The notes below the pieces were generated by a model that had not been told where the DNA came from, did no database searches, and saw nothing but the letters and a program-made list of their open reading frames with translations. Positions 55,260 through 61,449 of a DNA stretch of 61,449 bases are shown here, piece by piece. Source of the DNA: Nakamurella silvestris (lineage in GTDB: Bacteria > Actinomycetota > Actinomycetes > Mycobacteriales > Nakamurellaceae); NCBI GenBank assembly GCA_003576535.1, contig QXCQ01000199.1:18601-80049 (forward strand). The letters are read 5' to 3'. The translations under genes were made by a program, and so were the position numbers. Positions within the stretch are counted from its first letter, which is position 1, and each line of letters opens with the position of its first letter.

Positions 55260-56116
55260 TGGCACCCGCCGCTGCTTCGGATGCGCTCGGCTCGCCTGCC
55301 CAGGAGTTCCGGAAACCCCGGTACGACCCGGCTTCCGCGACCGGGATCAGTATCACGGGTCTGTCGAAGACCTTCTCCATGGGGCGAAGGTCCGTCACCG
55401 CCCTGGACCACACGGACCTGGGTACGCCCAAGGACTCATTCCTGTCCTTGTTGGGACCCTCGGGCTGTGGCAAGTCGACCATCCTGCGGATCCTGGCCGG
55501 ACTGGAGACACCCACCTCGGGAACGGCTCTGGTGAACGGCATGTCGACCCTGGAGATCCAACGGAACCATCAGCTGGGGATCGCCTTCCAGGAGGCGGCG
55601 TTGTTGCCCTGGCGGACGGTGACGGCGAACATACGGCTTCCGCTGGAAGTTGCCGGGATCACCCCGGAGCCCGGGCTGATCGACGAGTTGATCTCCTTGG
55701 TCGGACTCAACGGGTTCGAGGGGGCGAAGCCGGCCCAGCTGTCCGGGGGTATGCGTCAGCGGGTGGCGATCGCCCGTTGTCTGGTGGTGCAGCCCAGTGT
55801 CATGTTGTTGGACGAACCCTTCGGTGCCCTGGACGACATGACCCGTCAGCGACTGAATGTCGAGCTCCTACGCATCTGGACCGAGAAGCCGGCCACCACC
55901 TTGATGGTCACCCACGGGATCGCCGAGGCGGTGTTCCTCTCGGATGTGGTGGCCGTGATGAGCCCACGCCCGGGCCGGGTGGTGGAGGTGGTCACCATCG
56001 ACCTCCCACGGCCCAGGACCCCGGACCTGATGCGTACCCCGGAGTTCCACGCCTATCACGATCAGCTGTCGGAGATCCTGTTCGGCCGCAGCGGTGACGC
56101 CGTGCAGGAGCACTGA
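55259..56116 (+). CDS. ABC transporter ATP-binding protein (SsuB/TauB-type)
   Basis: A 285-residue ATPase that drives import. Walker A is GPSGCGKST, the Q-loop is [12 protein letters not shown], the signature is [13 protein letters not shown], Walker B with catalytic Glu is [12 protein letters not shown], and the switch His is in [11 protein letters not shown]. The family is that of nitrate/sulfonate/taurine importers. A ~30-residue N-terminal extension precedes [10 protein letters not shown]. The start overlaps the binding-protein stop by one base, and the stop overlaps the first permease. Confidence 0.95.
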   Translation: MAPAAASDALGSPAQEFRKPRYDPASATGISITGLSKTFSMGRRSVTALDHTDLGTPKDSFLSLLGPSGCGKSTILRILAGLETPTSGTALVNGMSTLEIQRNHQLGIAFQEAALLPWRTVTANIRLPLEVAGITPEPGLIDELISLVGLNGFEGAKPAQLSGGMRQRVAIARCLVVQPSVMLLDEPFGALDDMTRQRLNVELLRIWTEKPATTLMVTHGIAEAVFLSDVVAVMSPRPGRVVEVVTIDLPRPRTPDLMRTPEFHAYHDQLSEILFGRSGDAVQEH

Positions 56117-56970
56117 TGTCGACCACCGTGGTGGAGGCCGAGCAGGCTCCTCCGACGACACCGCCGGCAGGCAGGCCCGGGTGGGGGAGGAGGTTGGAGG
56201 CCCTGCCGTCCTGGGTGGGCGGTGCGGTCGGCGTGGTGGCGATCCTGATCCTCTGGTGGATCGCCTCGATCGTGCTCTTCCAGAACAGCAAGGCGATCCC
56301 GACCCCGCTGTCGGTGTTCAAGATCTTCTTCGACGGTCAGCAGTGGCGGGATCTGTGGACGAACCTGTCGGTGACCCTCGGATCGGCCGGGAAGGGTTAC
56401 CTGTGGGGCAATCTCGCGGCCATCCTCTTCGCCATGCTGGTGCTGCTGGTGCCGGCCCTGGAACAGATCGTCACCCAGATCGCCATCGTCACCTACTGCA
56501 TCCCGTTGGTGGCCATCGGGCCAGTGCTGGTGGCGGTGGCGGGAAGTGATGCGCCGCAGGTGCCGTCGATCATCCTGGCGGCTGTTTCCGTCTTCTTCAC
56601 CACGGTGGTCGGAACCTTGCTGGGGTTTCGGGCGGCCTCGCCGGTGAGCCTGGACGTGGTGCGTGCCTACGGGGGAGGGAGGTGGAAGATGCTGCGCAAG
56701 GTGCAGATCGTGTCGGCTCTGCCCAGCATCTTCAGCGCGTTGAAGATCGCTGCCCCGGCGGCGTTCCTCGGGGCGGTGCTCGCCGAGTACCTGGGCAGCG
56801 GAGGGGAGAACAAGCTCGGCAAGCTGCTGATCAGCGCCCAGTCCACCCGGGACGTGCCGACACTCTGGTACCTGGCGCTGGTCTCCGGGGCGGTGGCCGG
56901 CCTGGCGTACTACCTGGTCGGGTTGGTCGCGAAGGTCGTCACCCCCTGGTCCGCCGGGCAGGCCGGCTGA
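56116..56970 (+). CDS. ABC transporter permease (first of two)
   Basis: A 284-residue BPD_transp_1-type permease with six predicted membrane segments (first VVAILILWWIASIVLF). The EAA-like coupling loop is AYGGGRWKMLRKVQIVSALP followed by IFSALKIAAPAAFLGAVLAEYLG. ATG 56116 overlaps the stop of the ATPase gene. Two distinct permeases suggest a heterodimeric membrane domain. Confidence 0.93.
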   Translation: MSTTVVEAEQAPPTTPPAGRPGWGRRLEALPSWVGGAVGVVAILILWWIASIVLFQNSKAIPTPLSVFKIFFDGQQWRDLWTNLSVTLGSAGKGYLWGNLAAILFAMLVLLVPALEQIVTQIAIVTYCIPLVAIGPVLVAVAGSDAPQVPSIILAAVSVFFTTVVGTLLGFRAASPVSLDVVRAYGGGRWKMLRKVQIVSALPSIFSALKIAAPAAFLGAVLAEYLGSGGENKLGKLLISAQSTRDVPTLWYLALVSGAVAGLAYYLVGLVAKVVTPWSAGQAG

Positions 56971-57857
56971 TGGCGACCATCGCGCAGATCCGGTCCGAAC
57001 CGGCCACGGCGAACAGCAGGACCGGGTCGGTCGCGATGATCGTGCTACGGCGGATGGGATTCGCCTTCTCGGTGGTGCTGCTGGCTCTCGTCGCGCTGAT
57101 GGTGATCTGGATCCTGCTGTTCAAGCTGTTCGACGTGAACCCGCTGGTCGGGAAGACGCCGTCGGATGTCTTCCACTACCTGTTCACCGACGATCCGCCG
57201 CGACGGGGGATCCGGCCGACCTCGATCAGTGCCGCCCAGGCCAGATCGGAGGTGTTCGGCGGCCTGGCGACCACCCTGCTGAACTCGGCGATCGGCTTCG
57301 TCACCGGGCTGCTGCTCGCCGTGGTGTTGGCGGCATCGTTCGTGTTGTTCAAGCCGCTGGAGTTCGCGTTCATGCCCATCGCGATGCTGTTGCGGTCGGT
57401 GCCGCTGGTGGCGATGGCCCCGGTGCTGCTGATGATGTTCTCCGGGAAGGCGGGTATCGCGGCCATCGGCGCGATCGTGGTGCTGTTCCCGGCGTTGGTG
57501 AACATCGTGCTGGGCTTGAGGTCCGCCTCGCCCCAGTCCCTGGATGTGGTGCGGGTGTACGGCGGCAACGAACGGATGGCGCTGCTGAAGGTGCGGATCC
57601 CGTCGGCGTTGCCGAACCTCTTCGCCGCGATCAGGATCTCGGTGCCGGGGGCGATCGTCGGGGCGATGCTGGCCGAATGGCTTTCCGGGGTGGAAGGTCT
57701 CGGTGGGCTGCTCAACCGCTACGGGGTGAGCAACAAGGGCGGGGTCTGGGCCGTGGTGGTGGTGTCGGTGGTGACCTCGATCGTGCTCTACGCGGTCGCC
57801 ACCGTTGTGGAGTCCGCGGTGCTCGCGAAGTGGGGGCCGAACGCCGGGAAGGGTTGA
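56970..57857 (+). CDS. ABC transporter permease (second of two)
   Basis: A 295-residue permease with six membrane segments (first FSVVLLALVALMVIWILLF). It has the loop VYGGNERMALLKVRIPSALP and LFAAIRISVPGAIVGAMLAEWLS, clearly a diverged paralogue of the previous gene. ATG 56970 overlaps its stop by one base. It is the last gene of the operon. No terminator lies within the 59 nt before the next, oppositely oriented gene; a good one is found only at 59533. Confidence 0.93.
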   Translation: MATIAQIRSEPATANSRTGSVAMIVLRRMGFAFSVVLLALVALMVIWILLFKLFDVNPLVGKTPSDVFHYLFTDDPPRRGIRPTSISAAQARSEVFGGLATTLLNSAIGFVTGLLLAVVLAASFVLFKPLEFAFMPIAMLLRSVPLVAMAPVLLMMFSGKAGIAAIGAIVVLFPALVNIVLGLRSASPQSLDVVRVYGGNERMALLKVRIPSALPNLFAAIRISVPGAIVGAMLAEWLSGVEGLGGLLNRYGVSNKGGVWAVVVVSVVTSIVLYAVATVVESAVLAKWGPNAGKG

Positions 57858-57916
57858 GGCGCGTCCGTGAAAACGTTCCGCGTCCTCCGACGGGAGTCCG
57901 GCACCATGTCCATCTA

Positions 57917-59512
57917 CTAGATATCGAGCAGCTCAAGGGCATTCCCAGCTGATGTCATCGTCGCTGGGGTCAGAAGGCTCAGCCGTGCTTGTGCGATGGC
58001 CGAGAGTTCGATCGGCGGAGTGCCGGTCTTAAGCCCTGCGTAGATGATCTGGTCGACGCCTGCGCCGATGAGCGGGGCCATGGTGTGGGCGATGGACGAC
58101 AGGTTCGGGTCATGGACCCGTCCGTTGTGCGCGATCATGTTGCGTTTGCGGTAGAGCCTGGTGAATTCATGGGTCAGGATGCCGGCGATTCGCTCCAGCT
58201 CGGCGCGCGGGTTCTTGAGGAGAGGACGGACCCTGGTCAGCGCAAGACGGTCGACCTCGTCGTTGAAGTGGATTGCGGTGTTGCCGGCGGCATGTTGCTG
58301 GAACAGCTGGCCTCGAGCAAGGCTGTCAGCGGCACCTTGGATCGAGGTCGCCGTAGGTGAGGTGTTGGCGCTCGCGTAGCTGTTGGCGAGCCAGTTGAAC
58401 TCAGCGCGGACCATGCTGGCGGCGACGATGAGCGAGAACCTCCCGGCAGCCACGATGTCTCGAGCATCGTCGGCTCCGACCAGTAGTGATTCGATCGCTG
58501 ACCAACCGCTCATGACTGCGATGTGCGGCGCACCGGTACGCAGTGGCTGCATGAGGGCGACAGCGCTGGTGATGAAGTCCGGCATTGCCATGTCGTGGAC
58601 GCGGTCGAGGCGCCCGAAGGCTCTTGCTGTGATCAATCGGTTGGTGGCGATGGTGGGGAAGGTGCTGCCTGTGTGGCGCGACCACATGGTGGGAGCAGAT
58701 GCCAAGTGATGATCACTGATGAGCTGGAACTTGCTGGCAAGGGTGGCCAGTCCGCTTCGTGCCCGTTCTGCGGCGGCGTTGACGTCCCTGGCCTGCACGA
58801 TGAGCAACAGGGATCCTTGGTGGCGGATCGGTGGAGCCGCAGCGGCGAATCGCTTCTTCCACCGTGTGGTGTCCCCAGGGGACATCCAGCCACGAGGCCA
58901 GGCCGTGGGATCGGGAATCCGTTGTGGGGACAACAGCGGAACACAGAACTCGAAGTCCTTTTCCGGAGCCTTGAGACGCTGGTCCATCTCGCGGAGCAGA
59001 TCACCGATGGTCACAGGCGCGGTCCGCTGCTCGTGGGCGTCCCGCAGCCAGGTGTAGACGCTGCTTTTGTCCATGCCGGAGTCGAAGAGGTGAGCTGTGA
59101 TGCGGCGAGCGGCCCCTTCGGTGTCGATGGGAAAATTCGCTGGTGGTGTGTCGAAGGCATCGGCCCAGTTGCTCAGGTAGTCCTCGCCCATACGGCGAAC
59201 CTGTTCGCGCAACACGATCCAGGTGTGGCTTCCGCTGGTCAGTCCGGCGTCTATCTGTTGAAGGGTGGGGAGAAGTGGTACTCCCCTGGCAGTGATGCCG
59301 TGGTCAGTCCTGAGGCTCTGGGAAAGCCGGTTTCGCTGGTCGTCGACGGCCGACTTCGGTGTTCCTGGACGGATGCAGTCATCGAGGAGTTCGACGGCGA
59401 GTTGGACCGTTCCTCCGCGCCACAGTCGGCGATGCCAAGGGGTCCTGCTCGAGGCGAGCTCCAGCATCCGGTCGATGATGCCCTCGTAGCGAGCGTTGAT
59501 CTGCACAGACAT
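57917..59512 (-). CDS. Orphan protein with HEPN-like C-terminus, likely acquired
   Basis: A 531-residue cytoplasmic protein of unknown function. The N-terminal ~100 residues are helical and basic (RTPWHRRLWRGGTVQLAVEL), the middle has KKRFAAAAPPIRHQGSLLLI and YLSNWADAF, and the C-terminus contains FTRLYRKRNMIAHNGRVHD. This fits the RN-x-x-x-H core of Apea/HEPN-like domains that form RNases in defence or toxin systems. Five sampled 60-nt lines average about 60% G+C, below the neighbours (~67% or more). There is no partner gene. ATG 59512 follows a TAAGAT -10-like box. The HEPN link is inference from a short motif. Confidence 0.7.
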   Translation of the reverse strand: MSVQINARYEGIIDRMLELASSRTPWHRRLWRGGTVQLAVELLDDCIRPGTPKSAVDDQRNRLSQSLRTDHGITARGVPLLPTLQQIDAGLTSGSHTWIVLREQVRRMGEDYLSNWADAFDTPPANFPIDTEGAARRITAHLFDSGMDKSSVYTWLRDAHEQRTAPVTIGDLLREMDQRLKAPEKDFEFCVPLLSPQRIPDPTAWPRGWMSPGDTTRWKKRFAAAAPPIRHQGSLLLIVQARDVNAAAERARSGLATLASKFQLISDHHLASAPTMWSRHTGSTFPTIATNRLITARAFGRLDRVHDMAMPDFITSAVALMQPLRTGAPHIAVMSGWSAIESLLVGADDARDIVAAGRFSLIVAASMVRAEFNWLANSYASANTSPTATSIQGAADSLARGQLFQQHAAGNTAIHFNDEVDRLALTRVRPLLKNPRAELERIAGILTHEFTRLYRKRNMIAHNGRVHDPNLSSIAHTMAPLIGAGVDQIIYAGLKTGTPPIELSAIAQARLSLLTPATMTSAGNALELLDI

Positions 59513-59532
59513 CGTGGTATCTTAGAGCCGTA

Positions 59533-59586
59533 AACAGGCTCCATCGCCTGGTCCTGGTGACCTGGCCATGGAGTCTGTTCTTTTTT
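59533..59586 (+). terminator. Rho-independent terminator, plus strand
   Basis: The arms 59533-59544 and 59568-59579 form a 12-bp stem with one G-U pair, a 23-nt loop, then CTTTTTT (59580-59586). It faces rightward although the adjacent gene on its left is on the minus strand. The nearest plus-strand gene ending to its left is the ABC permease, 1.7 kb away. Confidence 0.8.
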
Positions 59587-59733
59587 CAGCCCAGCCCAGC
59601 CCGGGGCGATGGGCAAGGCGTTCCCGCGGGAACGTGCGTCCGCCGCCGTCCGGGTGCGGGCACGCCTCGGACGGGGAACCGCAGTTGTGGGCAAGTAGAC
59701 GCCTGTTCGCCTCCTGCCCGTTTGCCAGTCCCG

Positions 59734-59739
59734 GATAAT
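59734..59739 (+). promoter_or_regulatory. Putative -10 box of leaderless Cof-type phosphatase gene
   Basis: GATAAT is close to the consensus and ends 6 nt before GTG 59746, again suggesting a transcript starting at or near the start codon. Confidence 0.5.
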
Positions 59740-59745
59740 GGACTG

Positions 59746-60600
59746 GTGAACCTGTCTACCCCACTCGACCAGCCGTCCGTCACCCTCGATCGATCCGCCG
59801 ATGCCGACACCTCGGCACCCCGCATGGTGGTCTCGGACATGGACGGAACCCTGCTGAACGGGAACGGGCGGGTCTCGGACCGGAATGCCGCCGCCCTGAG
59901 GCGTGCCGCTGACGCCGGTGCCCATGTCGTGATCGCGACCGGTAGGCCGATCTGGTGGCTGGGACCGGTGATCGAAGCCGGTTTCACCGGCACGGCCGTG
60001 TGTATGAACGGAGCGGTGGTGTTCGACATCGCGGCCGGGGAGATCATCGGCTCCTACCCCCTGCAGCCTGCACCGATGAAGACCTTCGTGGACGGCCTGT
60101 ACTCCCGCACCGAGGATTTCTCGCTCGCGGTCGAGCGGTTCGGCAGCACCGACGAGGCCTGCCTGGCCGAGCACGCCTACGAGCACCCGTGGCCCGAGGG
60201 GACCTTCACCCGGGTCGAGCGGTCGATGTTGCTGGCCGAGCCGGTCGCGAAATTGCTGGTCCGTGGCACCGGAGTGTCCGAGGAGCTGGCCGGGCACGCC
60301 CGCTTCGCCGCCGGTGACCTGGTCCATGTCACCTACTCGACCGATGACGGCCTCATCGAGGTGGCCGGACCCGGGGTCAACAAGGGCTCGGCCCTGGCCC
60401 GGCTCGCGATCAACTGGGGGGTCGACCCCTCCTCGGTGGTGGCCTTCGGCGACATGCCCAACGATCTGGAGATGCTGGCCTGGGCCGGTCGTGGGGTGGC
60501 CATGCAGAACGGACACGCCGACGTCGTTGCCATCGCCGACGAGATCGCCGAGCACCATGCCGCTGACGGTGTGGCCAAGGTGCTCGAGCGCTGGTTCTAG
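59746..60600 (+). CDS. Cof-type HAD-IIB phosphatase
   Basis: A 284-residue haloacid-dehalogenase phosphatase, Cof/IIB class. Motif I is MVVSDMDGTLLNGNG (nucleophile Asp), motif II is IATGRP, the Lys motif is PGVNKGSALARL, and motif III is VVAFGDMPNDLEMLAWAG. The IIB cap lies between motifs II and III. Substrates in the family are sugar phosphates and cofactors such as FMN or PLP; here it is undetermined. A similar gene (Rv3813c) exists near the serS region in M. tuberculosis. GTG 59746 is chosen from the -10 box and from the family start. Confidence 0.92.
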   Translation: MNLSTPLDQPSVTLDRSADADTSAPRMVVSDMDGTLLNGNGRVSDRNAAALRRAADAGAHVVIATGRPIWWLGPVIEAGFTGTAVCMNGAVVFDIAAGEIIGSYPLQPAPMKTFVDGLYSRTEDFSLAVERFGSTDEACLAEHAYEHPWPEGTFTRVERSMLLAEPVAKLLVRGTGVSEELAGHARFAAGDLVHVTYSTDDGLIEVAGPGVNKGSALARLAINWGVDPSSVVAFGDMPNDLEMLAWAGRGVAMQNGHADVVAIADEIAEHHAADGVAKVLERWF

Positions 60601-60762
60601 TCGAGTCAAGCCCTCGGGAGGGGTTGATCGCGGAGCTGGACGACAAGGGCACTTCGAAGGTCTCGTTCGCCGGTCGGAAGCCTCCCGAGACCTTTCCTAC
60701 AGGTGTCGCGTACACGTTCATCGACGTTGACAAGTCGGACGTGGGCCCCAGATCATCAGACG

Positions 60763-61362
60763 ATGGCCTTCAAACGCAGTGCTGCCCTGCTCGCTCTTCT
60801 CGCCTTCGTCGTCGTCGGATGCTCCTCCGACCCGGAGTCCGCTCCGACCACCGATGCCTCCGCCACCTCGCCGGTCGGCACCGTCGACGCGAGTGCGGTC
60901 CAGACCACGTCCGACGATGCCGCACCGACCGAGTCGGTCGTCACCGCCCAGCTCGGTGGCTCGCAGGCGGCCGAAGCTCCCGGGACCACCGGCACCATCC
61001 CGGCGATCGTCCCCACCTTCGATCCGCCGGCCAACCCCGGCGGGTTGAGCAACGAGGAAGTGGCCTTCGTCTGCGACGAGCCGAAGACCGTCTTCGGTGA
61101 TCTCGACCGCAAGTTGAGCACCCTCGGAGCGGACATCACCGTCGAGGATCTGCAGGCCCTCTCGGACAGTCTCGGCGCGATCGACGTCAAGAAGGTCAAG
61201 TCGCTGAGCACCCTGTGGACCAACATGCACAGCACGATCGCCGACTACAAGGCCGCGACGCAGACATCCTCCCCGAAGACCGCGGACGTGCAGGCGCGGG
61301 TGGAGAAGGCCGACGCCGACCTGCTCGAGTTCTTCGCCACCAACTGCCCCAACCCGCGGTAG
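60763..61362 (+). CDS. Putative lipoprotein, hypothetical
   Basis: A 199-residue protein with a lipoprotein signal (MAFKRSAALLALLAFVVVGC, lipobox VVGC), an ~85-residue Thr/Ala/Ser-rich linker and a helical C-terminal domain of about 100 residues with two cysteines (FVCDEP and TNCPNP). The C-terminal domain has LDRKLSTLGADITVEDL and VQARVEKADADLLEFFATN. I do not recognise the family. ATG 60763 is chosen because it gives the signal peptide directly; a TTGACA lies 30 nt upstream. Confidence 0.75.
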   Translation: MAFKRSAALLALLAFVVVGCSSDPESAPTTDASATSPVGTVDASAVQTTSDDAAPTESVVTAQLGGSQAAEAPGTTGTIPAIVPTFDPPANPGGLSNEEVAFVCDEPKTVFGDLDRKLSTLGADITVEDLQALSDSLGAIDVKKVKSLSTLWTNMHSTIADYKAATQTSSPKTADVQARVEKADADLLEFFATNCPNPR

Positions 61363-61449
61363 GCACCCCGAGGCCCACATCCCGCGGTGGGATATGCGCA
61401 GGTGGGAACGGGCGGAGTCAAGTGGTTGGTGCAACGGAGTGGGTTAGGC

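Noticed and set aside
57867-57920. A 17-residue open frame between the last permease and the orphan gene
   Set aside because: It has a GTG start but no ribosome-binding site, no homology and overlaps the stop of the minus-strand gene; too little to call a gene.

Overview
The window is G+C-rich (mostly two-thirds or more in the lines counted by hand) and gene-dense. It has many GTG starts, frequent 1-8 bp gene overlaps, a urease operon in the order ABCFGD without ureE, a factor-independent uricase, and DUF4328, DUF5926-type, DUF2252 and DUF6986 genes. Together these indicate an actinomycete (Actinomycetota). A pheA - phosphoglycerate-mutase-like - metallopeptidase - serS neighbourhood resembles the Mycobacterium tuberculosis Rv3834c-Rv3838c region. 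A Nakamurella/Frankia-like relative is possible, but I cannot fix the genus from sequence alone. I saw no rRNA, tRNA, CRISPR array, transposase, integrase or phage gene.

Layout. 0.05-2.1 kb: a glycosyltransferase and polysaccharide pyruvyl transferase pair (minus). 2.2-13.3 kb: mostly plus-strand core genes (rhodanese, DUF4328, SEC-C/DUF5926, glycerate kinase, pheA, histidine phosphatase, ilvD, DUF2252, a membrane-anchored protein), with a CPBP protease on minus. 13.4-17.5 kb, minus: a META-domain putative anti-sigma factor with its ECF sigma factor, an LppU-like protein, a PfkB sugar kinase and a zincin. 17.6-20 kb: serS (plus) and a RelA/SpoT-domain protein (minus). Five copies of a ~70-nt nested palindrome lie just after stop codons between 3.7 and 19 kb and nowhere else in the window.

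20-29.4 kb: uricase, gamma carbonic anhydrase and phosphoribosyltransferase (minus); a decayed mazF-like toxin; a divergent AraC/CynX-NimT pair; an alpha/beta hydrolase; then allantoinase, allantoicase, OHCU decarboxylase and HIU hydrolase (plus). 29.8-43.6 kb: an 11.8-kb gene for a 3,932-residue sortase-type surface protein made of about 25 repeated modules, followed by a secreted RCC1-propeller/SLH protein. 43.7-46 kb: a cytochrome P450 and a flavin reductase. 46.2-57.9 kb: malate synthase, a DUF6986 aldolase-like protein, urease ABCFGD, and a SsuA/THI5-type ABC importer with two permeases. 57.9-59.5 kb: an orphan, lower-G+C gene with a HEPN-like C-terminus that seems to have landed between the ABC operon and its terminator. 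59.7-61.4 kb: a Cof-type phosphatase and a lipoprotein.

How the genes work together. Urate is converted to HIU (uricase), OHCU (HIU hydrolase), S-allantoin (OHCU decarboxylase), allantoate (allantoinase), then ureidoglycolate plus urea (allantoicase). Urea goes to ammonia through urease, and glyoxylate goes to malate through malate synthase. Only the ureidoglycolate step lacks a recognisable enzyme. The DUF6986 gene, which overlaps malate synthase and abuts ureA, is an unassigned member of this nitrogen-salvage block, and the ABC importer may feed it. The best leads for something undescribed are the orphan HEPN-like gene, the giant modular surface protein with its RCC1/SLH neighbour, the palindrome family, and a pentapeptide tandem repeat inside OHCU decarboxylase.
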